A stretch of 64,000 nucleotides of DNA, from contig NZ_CALNVW010000019.1 in assembly GCF_940670765.1 (NCBI RefSeq), positions 372,001 through 436,000 of the forward strand, read 5' to 3'. Positions 17,892 through 26,917 of this stretch are shown piece by piece. A program made the translations under genes and the position numbers. The notes beneath the pieces were generated by a model that ran no database searches, had not been told where the DNA came from, and worked only from the letters and a program-made list of their open reading frames with translations. The first letter of the stretch is position 1, and the number at the start of each line of letters is the position of its first letter. Origin of the DNA: Streptomyces sp. A 4/2 (lineage in GTDB: Bacteria; Actinomycetota; Actinomycetes; Streptomycetales; Streptomycetaceae).

Positions 17892-18839
17892 ATGACACGG
17901 GTCTTTCCCGAAGGGCGGCTGGTGTACGGGATGCAGTTGCCCGTGCAGTCGCAGAGCAGCATCTACGCGGAGGACTGGGAGGCGGCGGCCACCCCCGGTG
18001 ACCTCGTCGAGATCGCCAGGACCGCCGACCGCAGTGGATTCGCGTACATCGCGTCCTGCGACCACGTCGCCATCCCGCGGCGGCTCGCGGACGCGATGGG
18101 CACCGTCTGGTACGACCCGGTCGCCACCCTCGGCTTCCTGGCCGGGGTCACCGAGCGGGTCCGGCTGATGAGCCATGTCGCCGTGGCCGGGCTGCGGCAC
18201 CCGCTGCTGTCCGCCAAGCAGTACGCGACCCTCGACCACCTCAGCGGGGGCCGGCTGATCCTCGGGGTGGGGGCCGGGCACGTGCCCGAGGAGTTCGACG
18301 CCGTCGGCGCCGACTTCCCCGGGCGCGGGGCGGTGCTCAACGAGACCATCGACGCGCTGCGGGCGGCGCTCGGCCCCGAGGAGTACCCCGAGCACCACGG
18401 GGAGCGGTACGACTTCGAAGGGCTCGGGCAAATGCCCAGGCCCGCCCAGCGGCAGGTGCCGCTCTGGGTCGGCGGGTCCTCGCCCGCCGCGGTGCGCAGG
18501 GCGGCCGAACGCGGCGACGGCTGGCTGCCGCAGGGCGATCCGCGCAGCAGGCTGCCCGAACAGATCGCCCGGGTGAAGGCGCTCCGGGAGGCGGCCGGGG
18601 TGAGCGGACCGATCGAGATCGGGGCCATCACCGAGCCGCTGTACGTGGGGGAGCCCGGCTGGCCGACCGGCCGCCGGACGCTCACCGGCAAGGCCGACGC
18701 CCTCGCCGAGTCGCTGCGCGCGTACGCGGCGATGGGCGTCGACCAGATCCAGGTGCGGTTCCGCAGCCGGAGCCGCACCGAACTGACCGATCAGATGGCG
18801 GCGTTCGCCGCCGACGTGGCTCCGCACCTCAACGAGTAG
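17892..18839 (+). CDS. LLM-class (F420-dependent type) oxidoreductase
   Basis: 315 residues from ATG 17892, preceded by GAGAGGG; a further in-frame ATG lies at 17835. Luciferase-like TIM barrel: VEIARTADRSGFAYIASCDHV, TERVRLMSHVAV, KQYATLDHLSGGRLILGVGAGHVPEEFDAVG. The ATLDHLSGGRLILGVGAG block is typical of actinobacterial F420-dependent members rather than FMN luciferases. The cofactor assignment is supported by fbiC in this window but not proven. 79 bp after the amidohydrolase and 29 bp before the SDR, so probably one operon. Confidence 0.9.
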   Translation: MTRVFPEGRLVYGMQLPVQSQSSIYAEDWEAAATPGDLVEIARTADRSGFAYIASCDHVAIPRRLADAMGTVWYDPVATLGFLAGVTERVRLMSHVAVAGLRHPLLSAKQYATLDHLSGGRLILGVGAGHVPEEFDAVGADFPGRGAVLNETIDALRAALGPEEYPEHHGERYDFEGLGQMPRPAQRQVPLWVGGSSPAAVRRAAERGDGWLPQGDPRSRLPEQIARVKALREAAGVSGPIEIGAITEPLYVGEPGWPTGRRTLTGKADALAESLRAYAAMGVDQIQVRFRSRSRTELTDQMAAFAADVAPHLNE

Positions 18840-18868
18840 GACCGGCAGGTCCAGGCAGGGAGAGCGGT

Positions 18869-19651
18869 ATGGGCAAGCTCGACGGGCGGGTCGTCGTCAT
18901 CACCGGCGCGGCGCGCGGGCAGGGCGAGCAGGAGGCACGGCTGTTCGTCGCCGAGGGGGCGAAGGTCCTCCTCGGCGACGTACTGGACGAGCAGGGATCG
19001 GCGCTGGCCAAGGAGTTGGGGGAGGCCGCCGTCTACGTCCACCTCGACGTGACGCAGGAGGCGGACTGGACGGCCGCCGCCGCCGCGGGCAAGGCGGCCT
19101 TCGGCAAGATCGACGGGCTGGTCAACAACGCGGGCATCCTGCGCTTCAACGAGCTGGTGTCGACGCCGCTGGACGAGTTCCAGCAGGTGGTGCAGGTCAA
19201 CCAGGTCGGCGCGTTCCTCGGGATACGCACCATCGCCCCCGAGATCGAGGCGGCGGGCGGCGGGACCATCGTGAACACCGCCTCGTACACGGCGCTGACC
19301 GGCATGGCCTTCGTGGGTTCGTACGCCGCGACCAAGGCCGCCATCGTCGGGCTGACCCGGGTGGCGGCGATGGAACTGGCCGCGAAGGGGATCCGGGTCA
19401 ACGCGATGTGCCCGGGGGCCATCGACACCCCCATGAGCAACCCGGCGCAGCTCGACCCCACCGCGGACCCCGCCGAGTCCTCGGCGGCCCTCGACGAGCT
19501 GTACAAGAAGCTGGTGCCGCTTGGGCGGGTGGGCAAGCCGGACGAGGTCGCCAAGCTGGCGCTCTTCCTGTCCGGCGAGGACTCCTCGTACATCACCGGG
19601 CAGCCGTTCGTCATCGACGGCGGCTGGCTGGCCGGCGTGAGCATCTTCTGA
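18869..19651 (+). CDS. Short-chain dehydrogenase/reductase, hydroxysteroid-dehydrogenase-like
   Basis: 260 residues, classical SDR. The cofactor loop is TGAARGQG (12-19), Asp37 at the end of strand 2 suggests NAD(H), NNAG is at 86-89, and the catalytic triad is Ser139, Tyr152, Lys156. The GAARGQGEQEARLF start and overall pattern resemble 3-alpha/20-beta-hydroxysteroid dehydrogenases, but substrate cannot be read with certainty. It begins 29 bp after the LLM gene with an AGGGAGAG Shine-Dalgarno. The next gene downstream has its own double operator. Confidence 0.92.
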   Translation: MGKLDGRVVVITGAARGQGEQEARLFVAEGAKVLLGDVLDEQGSALAKELGEAAVYVHLDVTQEADWTAAAAAGKAAFGKIDGLVNNAGILRFNELVSTPLDEFQQVVQVNQVGAFLGIRTIAPEIEAAGGGTIVNTASYTALTGMAFVGSYAATKAAIVGLTRVAAMELAAKGIRVNAMCPGAIDTPMSNPAQLDPTADPAESSAALDELYKKLVPLGRVGKPDEVAKLALFLSGEDSSYITGQPFVIDGGWLAGVSIF

Positions 19652-19659
19652 CTCGCTTT

Positions 19660-19674
19660 CTGACTGACCGTCAG
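19660..19674. promoter_or_regulatory. Operator palindrome, copy 5
   Basis: CTGACTGACCGTCAG keeps both CTGAC/GTCAG half-sites. It lies 8 bp after the SDR stop and 62 bp from copy 6, upstream of the LLM gene at 19803. Confidence 0.62.
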
Positions 19675-19721
19675 CTATTGACGGCCCATGCGCACGGTGC
19701 CACAGTCGACTCCATCGCAAA

Positions 19722-19736
19722 CTGACGGTGTGTCAG
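19722..19736. promoter_or_regulatory. Operator palindrome, copy 6
   Basis: CTGACGGTGTGTCAG, half-sites exact. With copy 5 it forms a tandem operator before the TTG-initiated LLM gene. Confidence 0.72.
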
Positions 19737-19802
19737 ATCAAGTTGGATGCGCCGGACGAGTCCCAGAACAGTGGGACAGAGACCTAGGGACGGTGAACCC
19801 CT

Positions 19803-20930
19803 TTGGAATTCGGGCTCTTTGTACAGGGATACGTACCGAAGAAGCGCGCCCAGGCCGATCCCGAGGCCGAGCACAAGGCGCTCATCGAGGAGACCGAGTA
19901 CGTCATCCAGGCGGACAAGTCCAACTTCAAGTACGCCTGGGTCTCCGAGCACCACTTCCTGGAGGAGTACTCGCACATCTCCGCCAGTGACGTGTACCTC
20001 GGGTACCTCGCACACGCCACGGACCGCATCCACCTCGGATCGGGCATCTTCAACCCGCTGGCACCCGTCAACCACCCCGTCAAGGTCGCCGAGAAGGTGG
20101 CCATGATGGACCACCTGTCGCGGGGCCGCTTCGAGTTCGGCTCGGGGCGCGGCGCCGGGAGCCACGAGATCCTGGGGTTCATGCCGGGTATCACCGACAT
20201 GAACCACACCAAGGAGATCTGGGAAGAGACGATCGCCGAGTTCCCCAAGATGTGGCTCCAGGACGAGTACACCGGCTTCCAGGGCAAGCACTGGTCCCTG
20301 CCGCCGCGCAAGGTCCTGCCCAAGCCGTACGGGAAGTCGCACCCGGCCATGTGGTACGCCGCCGGGTCGCCCGCCTCGTACGCCATGGCGGGCCGGAAGG
20401 GCCTCGGCGTACTGGGGTTCAGCGTCCAGAAGGTCTCGGACATGGAGTGGGTCGTCGAGTCCTACAAGAACGCGGTGAAGGAGGCCAAGGCGGTCGGCGA
20501 CTTCGTCAACGACAACGTCATGGTGACCTCGACCGCGATCTGCGCCGAGACGCACGACAAGGCGGTGGAGATCGCCGTCAACGGCGGGCTGAACTACCTG
20601 CAGTCGCTGCTGTTCCGCTACCACGACACCTTCCCGAGGCCGGAGGGCATTCCGGAGTGGCCGGAACTCCTGCCGGAGTACAGCGCGGAGATCATCGAGC
20701 TGCTGATCGCCGAGGAGCTGATGATCTGCGGCGATCCCGGTGAGGTGCTCCAGCAGTGCAAGCGGTGGGAGCAGGCGGGGGCGGACCAGCTGTCGTTCGG
20801 GCTGCCGATCGGGATCTCGCCCGAGGACACGCTCAACTCGATCAAGCTGATCGGTGAGCACGTGATCCCGCAGATCGACACGGATCCGGTGCACCGGACG
20901 ACCCGCTTCCGCCAGGCGGCGGGGGCCTGA
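19803..20930 (+). CDS. LLM-class flavin/F420-type oxidoreductase
   Basis: 375 residues with a TTG start (TTG GAA TTC, giving MEFGLFVQGY), as no in-frame ATG or GTG gives the conserved N-terminus. Luciferase-like barrel: FKYAWVSEHHFLEEYSHISAS, TDRIHLGSGIFNPLAPVNHP, KVAMMDHLSRGRFEFGSGRGAGSHE. The SEHHF block is typical of the bacterial-luciferase-like monooxygenase subfamily. These oxidise ketones or C-H next to carbonyls, or act as F420 dehydrogenases. It has a private promoter region with two operator copies and no following gene within 380 bp. The rare start codon may keep expression low. Confidence 0.9.
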   Translation: MEFGLFVQGYVPKKRAQADPEAEHKALIEETEYVIQADKSNFKYAWVSEHHFLEEYSHISASDVYLGYLAHATDRIHLGSGIFNPLAPVNHPVKVAEKVAMMDHLSRGRFEFGSGRGAGSHEILGFMPGITDMNHTKEIWEETIAEFPKMWLQDEYTGFQGKHWSLPPRKVLPKPYGKSHPAMWYAAGSPASYAMAGRKGLGVLGFSVQKVSDMEWVVESYKNAVKEAKAVGDFVNDNVMVTSTAICAETHDKAVEIAVNGGLNYLQSLLFRYHDTFPRPEGIPEWPELLPEYSAEIIELLIAEELMICGDPGEVLQQCKRWEQAGADQLSFGLPIGISPEDTLNSIKLIGEHVIPQIDTDPVHRTTRFRQAAGA

Positions 20931-21318
20931 GCGGGTCCCATGTCGGACGGCGACCTCATCCCGGAGGGGTGCTGTCCGGTTCCGGCCGGGGCGTACGGGG
21001 TGCGCGGCCTGCCCGTACGGCCCGGCCGGAGCCATGTGCGGTGACGGGGGCCTGGCCTGCCCGGCCGGGGTGTGGCCTCAATCGCCGGCCGGGCTCGATG
21101 TGGTTGCGCATGCTCCGTCGCCCGCCGGAAGTTACTGCCGGAAGTCGGCGCACGTCGGGCCCGCTCCCAGCCCGTCCGGCGCCTGAGGACGAAAACCTCC
21201 CGCCGGACGCGCCAGGCCACTCTCAGCCCGTCCGGCGCCTGAGGACAAGGGGCCCGACCGCCACCCCAGGTCGCACCCCGCCCCGACCACCCCATCCGTA
21301 CAGAAGGGACCCACCCCC
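20931..21318 (+). other. Gene-free interval with dispersed Streptomyces intergenic repeats
   Basis: 388 bp without a credible ORF. It contains a TCAATCGCCGGCCGGGCTCGA element (21077-21097) and two copies of the inverse-type CAGCCCGTCCGGCGCCTGAG element. Such GC palindromic half-sites are scattered through Streptomyces intergenic regions and can fold as terminators. Confidence 0.6.
21168..21246 (+). repeat. Two identical 23-bp copies of an intergenic repeat
   Basis: Copies at 21168-21190 and 21224-21246 begin CAGCCCGTCCGGCGCC and end TGAGGAC, 56 bp apart. The opposite-orientation element at 21077-21097 could pair with either. Confidence 0.75.
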
Positions 21319-23058
21319 ATGCTCGACCACCTCATCCGCAACGCAACCGTCGTGGACGGCACCGGCGCCCCCTCGTACGTCGCCGACCTCGGCATCCGGG
21401 ACGGCCGTATCGCCGTCATCGCCGAACCCGGCACCGTCCCCGAGCCCGCCACCACCACCGAGGACGCCACCGGCCTCGTCCTCGCCCCGGGTTTCGTCGA
21501 CCCGCACACGCACTACGACGCCCAGCTGTTCTGGGACCCGTACGCCACCCCGTCCATGAACCACGGCGTGACCACCGTCGCCGGGGGCAACTGCGGCTTC
21601 ACCCTCGCCCCGCTCAACCCGGACCGGCCCGACGACGCCGACTACACGCGCCGCATGATGTCCAAGGTCGAGGGCATGTCGCTGGTCGCGCTGGAAGAGG
21701 GCGCGCCCTGGAACTGGTCGACGTTCGCCGAGTACCTGGACGCCCTGGACGGCCGTACCGCGGTCAACGCCGGTTTCATGGTGGGACACTGCGCCCTGCG
21801 CAGGCACGTCATGGGCCCCGACGCGATCGGCGGGCAGCCCACCGGGGAGCAACTGGCCGAGATGCTGCGGATCTTCCACGAGGCGATGGACGCGGGCGCC
21901 TGGGGGTTCTCCACCACGCAGTCCTCCACCCACTCCGACGGTGACGGCAAGCCCGTCGCCTCCCGGCACGCCGGGCCCGCCGAACTGCTCGCCCTGTCGA
22001 AGGCGGTCGGGGAGCACGAGGGCACCCAGATCGAGGCGATCGTCTCCGGGTGCCTCGACCAGTTCAGCGACGCGGAGATCGATCTCTTCGTGGAGATGAG
22101 CGCAGCCGCGGGCCGGCCGCTCAACTGGAACGTGCTGACGATCGACGCCGCCGAACCCGACCGCGTACCGCGCCAGCTCGGCGCCAGCGAACGGGCGCGC
22201 GCCGCGGGCGGCCGGATCGTCGCGCTGACCATGCCGATCCTCACCCCGATGAACATGTCGCTGGGCACCTTCTGCGCGCTGAACCTGATCCCCGGCTGGG
22301 GCGACATCCTGTCGCTGCCGGTGCCCGAGCGGATCGCGAAGCTGCGCGACCCCGACGTACGGGCGGAGATGCTGCGCCGCGCGGACAGCAAGGAGGCCGG
22401 GGTCTTCCGGCGGCTCGCCAACTTCGGGCGGTACGTCATCGGCGACACCTACTCCGACGCCAACGAAGGACTCAGCGGCCGGGTGGTGAACGACATCGCC
22501 GCCGAGCGCGGCCAGGAGCCGTTCCACTGCCTCGTCGAGATCTGCGCCAACGACCAGCTGCGCACGGTCCTCTGGCCGATGCCCACCGACAACGACCCGG
22601 ACTCCTGGGCGCTGCGGCAGCGGACCTGGGAACACGAGGACGTCATGCTCGGCGGTTCGGACGCGGGCGCGCACCTGGACCGGATGTGCGGCGCCCCGTA
22701 CACCACCCGTTTCCTCGGGGACTGCCTGCGCGGCCGGAAGCTCGTCGGCCTCGAAGCGGCGGTGAAGATGCTGACGGACGACCCGGCGCAGCTGTTCGGG
22801 CTGCGTGAGCGGGGCCGGATCGAGGAGGGCTTCCACGCGGACCTGGTGCTCTTCGACCCGGAACGGATAGCGGCGGGGCCCGCGACGCTCGTGCACGACC
22901 TGCCCGGCGACAGCCCCCGCCTCGACTCGCGGGCCATCGGCATCGTGTCGGTACGGGTCAACGGGGTCGAGACCATCAGGGACGACGAGATCACCGGCGC
23001 GGTACCGGGCACGGTGCTCCGCTCCGGCCGCGACACCAGGACGGTGGCCACCAAGTGA
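21319..23058 (+). CDS. D-aminoacylase / N-acyl-D-amino-acid deacylase-like amidohydrolase
   Basis: 579 residues. The amidohydrolase-superfamily metal motif is in GFVDPHTHYDAQLFWDP (HxH). The rest follows: GVTTVAGGNCGFTLAP, GFMVGHCALRRHVMG, GAWGFSTTQSSTHSD, and the C-terminal GGSDAGAHLDRMCG with the catalytic Asp. Length and motif order fit the N-acyl-D-amino-acid deacylase/dihydroorotase-like group. Members found beside acyl-CoA and LLM genes probably hydrolyse other cyclic amides or lactones, so I do not claim amino-acid substrates. The stop overlaps the GTG start of the aldehyde dehydrogenase by four bases. No operator copy is seen upstream. Confidence 0.87.
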   Translation: MLDHLIRNATVVDGTGAPSYVADLGIRDGRIAVIAEPGTVPEPATTTEDATGLVLAPGFVDPHTHYDAQLFWDPYATPSMNHGVTTVAGGNCGFTLAPLNPDRPDDADYTRRMMSKVEGMSLVALEEGAPWNWSTFAEYLDALDGRTAVNAGFMVGHCALRRHVMGPDAIGGQPTGEQLAEMLRIFHEAMDAGAWGFSTTQSSTHSDGDGKPVASRHAGPAELLALSKAVGEHEGTQIEAIVSGCLDQFSDAEIDLFVEMSAAAGRPLNWNVLTIDAAEPDRVPRQLGASERARAAGGRIVALTMPILTPMNMSLGTFCALNLIPGWGDILSLPVPERIAKLRDPDVRAEMLRRADSKEAGVFRRLANFGRYVIGDTYSDANEGLSGRVVNDIAAERGQEPFHCLVEICANDQLRTVLWPMPTDNDPDSWALRQRTWEHEDVMLGGSDAGAHLDRMCGAPYTTRFLGDCLRGRKLVGLEAAVKMLTDDPAQLFGLRERGRIEEGFHADLVLFDPERIAAGPATLVHDLPGDSPRLDSRAIGIVSVRVNGVETIRDDEITGAVPGTVLRSGRDTRTVATK

Positions 23059-24527
23059 GTGCGGAACAAGTGAGCGCAGAGCAAGGTCTGTTCATCGACG
23101 GCGAGTGGGTCGCACCCGACCGCGGCCACTACGACGTGATCAACCCGGCGACCGAGGAGAGCGTGGGCCCGGCGCCGGAGGCCAGCCGCGAGCAGGTGTA
23201 CGCGGCGGCGGCAGCCGCCCGAGCGGCCTTCGCCGGCTGGTCGCGTACGAAGCCGGAGGAGCGGGCGGCGATCCTCGACCGGGCCGCCGGCATCATGCAG
23301 CGGGAGTTCCTGCCGTACGCGGAACTCGCCCAGGCGGAGAGCGGCGCCACCACCGGCACCGCGCGCGGGATGCAGGTCGGGGTGGGCGTGTCCCGCTTCC
23401 GGCGGTACGCGAAGGGCGCCCTGGAACCGGTCGAGACCGGGCTGCCCCCGCAGATCAACGAAGCCGGGCCGATGGGCAAGGCGGGCGTCTTCGGCGCGCT
23501 CGCCGTGCGCCAGCCGGTCGGGGTCGTCACCTGCATCACCTCGTACAACAACCCCTGGGCCAACCCGGCGGGCAAGATCGCACCCGCGCTCGCCATGGGC
23601 AACACGGTGGTCGTGAAACCCGCCCCGCAGGACCCGCTCTCCGTCTACCGCATGGCGGAGGCGCTGGCCGAGGCCGGTGTGCCGCGCGGGGTGGTGAACG
23701 TGGTGAGCGGGACCCGTACGGAGGTGGGCGAGGCGGCCGTCGACTCCCCGGACGTCGACATGGTCAGCTTCACCGGCTCCACCGGCGTCGGCCGGAGCAT
23801 CGCGGAGGTCTGCGGCCGGGGCATGAAACGGCAGCTGATGGAGCTCGGCGGCAAGGGCGCGGCCGTGGTCTTCGACGACGCGGACCTCGACTCGGCGGTC
23901 GCCGGGATCGGCACGACGTTCGCCTTCTACAGCGGCCAGATCTGCACGGCCCCCACCCGCGTCCTGGCCCAGCGCGGCATCTACGACCAGCTGGTCACCC
24001 AACTGACCGCGTACATGGGCTACTTGAAGGTCGGCGACCCGACGGTACGGGGCACGGTCGTCGGCCCGGTCATCTCGGCGGCGCACCGCGACCGCATCGA
24101 GTCGTACGTCGAACTCGGCCGCAAGGAAGGCGCGACCGTCGTCGCGGGCGGCGAACGCCCCGCCTTCGACAAGGGCTTCTACGTCACGCCCACGCTGCTC
24201 GCCGACTGCACGAACGACATGCGGGTGGTACGCGAGGAGATCTTCGGCCCGGTCGTCGTGGTCGTCCCCTTCGACGACGAGGACGAGGGCATCGCCCTGG
24301 CCAACGACAGCGAGTACGGCCTGCTCGACTATGTCTGGTCGGGCGACGTGGCGAAGGCGTTCCGGGTGGCGCGGCAGCTGCGGGCGGGCGGGGTGGGCGT
24401 GAACACCATCGGCCGCAACATGGAGGCGCCGTTCGGCGGGTTCAAGCAGAGCGGGGTGGGCCGGGACGTGGGCTCGTACGCGCTGCACGCGTACAGCGAG
24501 ACGCAGTCGATCGTCTGGCCGGGATAG
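23055..24527 (+). CDS. Aldehyde dehydrogenase (NAD(P)+-dependent)
   Basis: 490 residues from GTG 23055 (GTGA overlap with the upstream stop); GTG 23070 is an alternative inside the duplicated GTGAGYGCRGA sequence. ALDH-superfamily residues: Asn166 in SYNNPW, Lys188 in VVVKPAPQDP, Glu263 in MELGGKGAAVV, catalytic Cys297 in SGQICTAPTRV, and EEIFGPVVVVVPFDDEDEG. Full length. It should oxidise an aldehyde released by the co-translated amidohydrolase pathway to the acid. A hairpin ends the unit at 24649. Confidence 0.93.
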   Translation: MSAEQVSAEQGLFIDGEWVAPDRGHYDVINPATEESVGPAPEASREQVYAAAAAARAAFAGWSRTKPEERAAILDRAAGIMQREFLPYAELAQAESGATTGTARGMQVGVGVSRFRRYAKGALEPVETGLPPQINEAGPMGKAGVFGALAVRQPVGVVTCITSYNNPWANPAGKIAPALAMGNTVVVKPAPQDPLSVYRMAEALAEAGVPRGVVNVVSGTRTEVGEAAVDSPDVDMVSFTGSTGVGRSIAEVCGRGMKRQLMELGGKGAAVVFDDADLDSAVAGIGTTFAFYSGQICTAPTRVLAQRGIYDQLVTQLTAYMGYLKVGDPTVRGTVVGPVISAAHRDRIESYVELGRKEGATVVAGGERPAFDKGFYVTPTLLADCTNDMRVVREEIFGPVVVVVPFDDEDEGIALANDSEYGLLDYVWSGDVAKAFRVARQLRAGGVGVNTIGRNMEAPFGGFKQSGVGRDVGSYALHAYSETQSIVWPG

Positions 24528-24618
24528 GACCTTTCCGGTGCGCTGACTTCCGGAGTTCACCAGGGCGGACGGGTCTCCCGCACCGAAGGGACGGCACGGG
24601 CCGGGACGGCACGGCACA

Positions 24619-24649
24619 GGATGGCACGGGCTTCCGGTCCGTGCCATCC
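24619..24649. terminator. Terminator hairpin after the aldehyde dehydrogenase
   Basis: Perfect 11-bp arms GGATGGCACGG / CCGTGCCATCC, loop 9 nt, 90 bp after the stop. Confidence 0.78.
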
Positions 24650-24766
24650 GTCGTTCCCGAAGGCCCGCCTGCTTCCGCGCGGCGGCGAGACGGCCGGGCC
24701 GGTCGGGCTATCCATCGAGATACCGGTGTCCGACATGGCCTGCTGACTGGTCTGCCGCGTTGCCCC

Positions 24767-24809
24767 CTCAGGCGTTCCCCCCTCAGGCGTTCCCCCTCTC
24801 AGGCGTTCT
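24767..24809 (-). repeat. Three copies of an 11-bp unit at a gene end
   Basis: CTCAGGCGTTC at 24767, 24782 and 24799. The right-hand copy contains the stop codon and last codons of the small minus-strand gene, so the 3' end of that gene has been repeated twice downstream. Confidence 0.7.
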
Positions 24810-24999
24810 CCTCCCCGACGGCTCCCCCGTAGGACCGCGCCTCGGAGGACCGCGCCGCGGCGAGCACCGCAGGGGGCTCGGGCCGGGGGCGGCGGTCGCC
24901 GCGGGCCGGGATGCGGAGTCCGCGTTTGCGCATGCGGTCCAGTGCGGCCCCCGGGCTTCGTACCGGCAGGGGTTGCGGCAGGTCCGGCTGGTCGGTCAT
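24799..24999 (-). CDS. Small hypothetical protein
   Basis: 66 residues, basic and Pro-rich (LDRMRKRGLRIPARGDRRPRP). The start follows a near-perfect Shine-Dalgarno (AGGAGG, spacing 6) 10 bp after the DUF6415-like gene, so it is very probably translated and co-expressed. No family recognised. Confidence 0.6.
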   Translation of the reverse strand: MTDQPDLPQPLPVRSPGAALDRMRKRGLRIPARGDRRPRPEPPAVLAAARSSEARSYGGAVGEENA

Positions 25000-25009
25000 C
25001 GTCGGCCTC

Positions 25010-25420
25010 CTACGGATGACGTTCTCGGTAGAGACGGATGAATCGCTTCGCGAGGCGGGCGAGTTCGCTCATCTCGTACAGGGCGGAGTACAGCGCGGAG
25101 TACGGCGTGCCGTCCGCCGACCGGCCGGTCAGGTCCAGCAGGCGCCGGCCCGCGCGGTACATCTCCAGGGCGGCGGGGTCGGTCTCGTAGCCCAGGTCTT
25201 CGCTCATGAAGAGGTGGAGCGCGCGTCTCAGGCGCAGCGTCGTGGCGTGAACGGCCTGCCGGTCGGGCGGGGACAGCCGGATGGACAGGGCGTCCGCGAT
25301 GGCGGCGCTGATCTCCGCGATGTCGACGGCACCGGGGTGGGGACCGGGGCGGGGACAGGGGTGGCCGTCGGCGGAGTCGGCCTGCTCGGAGCGGTGGTCC
25401 TTGTTCGTCGCGGTGGTCAT
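25010..25420 (-). CDS. DUF6415-family protein
   Basis: 136 residues. The helical core (LSPPDRQAVHATTLRLRRALHLFM, then MYRAGRRLLDLTG) matches the small Streptomyces DUF6415 group of unknown function, usually found beside XRE regulators. The ATG follows GAGGAA. First gene of a two-gene minus-strand unit, divergent from the XRE regulator at 25716. Confidence 0.7.
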   Translation of the reverse strand: MTTATNKDHRSEQADSADGHPCPRPGPHPGAVDIAEISAAIADALSIRLSPPDRQAVHATTLRLRRALHLFMSEDLGYETDPAALEMYRAGRRLLDLTGRSADGTPYSALYSALYEMSELARLAKRFIRLYRERHP

Positions 25421-25715
25421 CGCGCGTTCCTCGTTCTGCTCCCCCGGTGGGGAGCGGGTGGGGTGCGAGGCGTCGATCTGCTCGTTCCGCGCACCGATCG
25501 ATGCGGTACGTGATCGACTGACTCCAGCGTGGCAGCAGAACCGCTAATCTTGAATGCCATCAGCAGAATTCTGATCTCAACTTTCGACGGCAAGTTCCAT
25601 TGGCATGCGCCCAGTTCGTGGGGGAACGTGCAGCCTTCTGCTGGGACGCAGAACGTTTTTCGCCCGCGTGTGACGTCTTTCGCCGCACTGGGCGATGCCT
25701 ACAGGGAGGTAGCAA

Positions 25716-26600
25716 ATGATCACGGACATAGAGTCGGCCACGCCCGCTCTGTGCCGCCTGCAACTGGGTAGTGAACTGCGCCAGTTACGCATCGCGGCCG
25801 GGATGAAGGCGTCTCAGGTCGTGAAGCAGCTCCTGTGGAGCCCCTCGAAACTGACGAGACTGGAGACCGGCGAGAACGCGTCGGTCGAGAAGCCCGACGT
25901 GATGGCGCTCTGCGAGATCTACGGAGCCAGCGCCGAGAAGCGCGCCTTGCTCATCGGGTACGCGGCGGTCACGAAGACACGCCAGGACTGGTGGCAGTCG
26001 CCCGAGTACCGGCCGGTCATCAGCCCGGGATTCAAGGCGTTCCTCGGGCTGGAGGCGACCGCGTCCACGCTCCAGACGTACGAGTCCGAGTTCGTGCCGG
26101 GGCTGCTCCAGACCGAGTCGTACGTACGGGTCATCCACCAGCGGGCCCATGAGCGTCTCGGCACGGGCGAGGTCGACCGGCTCGTCGCGGTGCGGGTGAC
26201 CCGGCAGGAGGTACTCCGCCGCGAGGTGGCTCCGCTCAAGTTCACGGCCATCATCAACGAGGCCGTGATCCGCCGGAGAGTGGGCTCCGCCGACATCATG
26301 CGTGAACAGCTCCGGCACATCGTCGACATGGCCGAGTCCATGCCCCATGTCCGGGTGCAGGTCGTCCCCTTCGGGCACGGTGCGCACTCCGGGATGAACG
26401 GCCCCTTCGTGCTCCTGCAATTTCCGGACAGATCGGTACTCAAGCCCATCGTCTACCTGGAGAACCTGGCGGACGCGTGGATCGCGCGACGGGACGCCAC
26501 CGTCGAGCGCTACGCCGAAGTGTTCGCGGACCTGACTGCCTTGGCTCCGGGACCGCAGGAGTCCCTGCGCCTGATCAAGACAGTACTCAAGGAGTTTTGA
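25716..26600 (+). CDS. XRE-family regulator with DUF5753 domain
   Basis: 294 residues. N-terminal helix-turn-helix (about 15-75: SELRQLRIAAGMKASQVVKQL, SPSKLTRLETGENA), then the DUF5753 domain (about 105-290: QTYESEFVPGLLQTESYVRVI, HVRVQVVPFGHGAHSGMNG). This WhiJ/BldB-neighbour type pairs with a DUF397 protein, here the next gene. Such pairs modulate development or antibiotic production in Streptomyces, targets mostly unknown. The ATG follows GGGAGG. Confidence 0.92.
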   Translation: MITDIESATPALCRLQLGSELRQLRIAAGMKASQVVKQLLWSPSKLTRLETGENASVEKPDVMALCEIYGASAEKRALLIGYAAVTKTRQDWWQSPEYRPVISPGFKAFLGLEATASTLQTYESEFVPGLLQTESYVRVIHQRAHERLGTGEVDRLVAVRVTRQEVLRREVAPLKFTAIINEAVIRRRVGSADIMREQLRHIVDMAESMPHVRVQVVPFGHGAHSGMNGPFVLLQFPDRSVLKPIVYLENLADAWIARRDATVERYAEVFADLTALAPGPQESLRLIKTVLKEF

Positions 26601-26606
26601 ACATCC

Positions 26607-26873
26607 ATGCCCATGAGCACCATGGCTGAGACCGCGATAGTGCGCGGAGCCGACTGGTTCACGTCGTCGTACAGCAACGACCTGGGCGGCAACTGCGTGG
26701 AGGGCGCCAGGATAGAAGGGCGCGGGATGGCCGTCCGCGACTCCAAGGACGCCGGGCGCGGCGCGTTCGTGGTCCGGGCCCCTGCCTGGCAGGCGTTCCT
26801 CGACGACGTCAAGGCCGGTGTCGGTGCGGGTGCCGGTGCCGGTGCCGTGGTCGCGGACGGGCCGCGCGGCTGA
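26607..26873 (+). CDS. DUF397 protein
   Basis: 88 residues. DUF397 core WFTSSYSNDLGGNCVEGARIEG - MAVRDSKD - FVVRAPAWQAFLDDVK. It has an unusual Ala/Gly/Val tail (AGVGAGAGAGAVVADG) not found in the other DUF397 copies here. 6 bp after the XRE gene; the Shine-Dalgarno AAGGAG lies inside the XRE stop region. ATG 26613 or 26622 may be the real start. It probably modulates its partner regulator. Confidence 0.88.
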   Translation: MPMSTMAETAIVRGADWFTSSYSNDLGGNCVEGARIEGRGMAVRDSKDAGRGAFVVRAPAWQAFLDDVKAGVGAGAGAGAVVADGPRG

Positions 26874-26917
26874 CGGATCCCTCCTGCAACCGGAGCCCTC
26901 AGCCGGCGGCGTCTCAC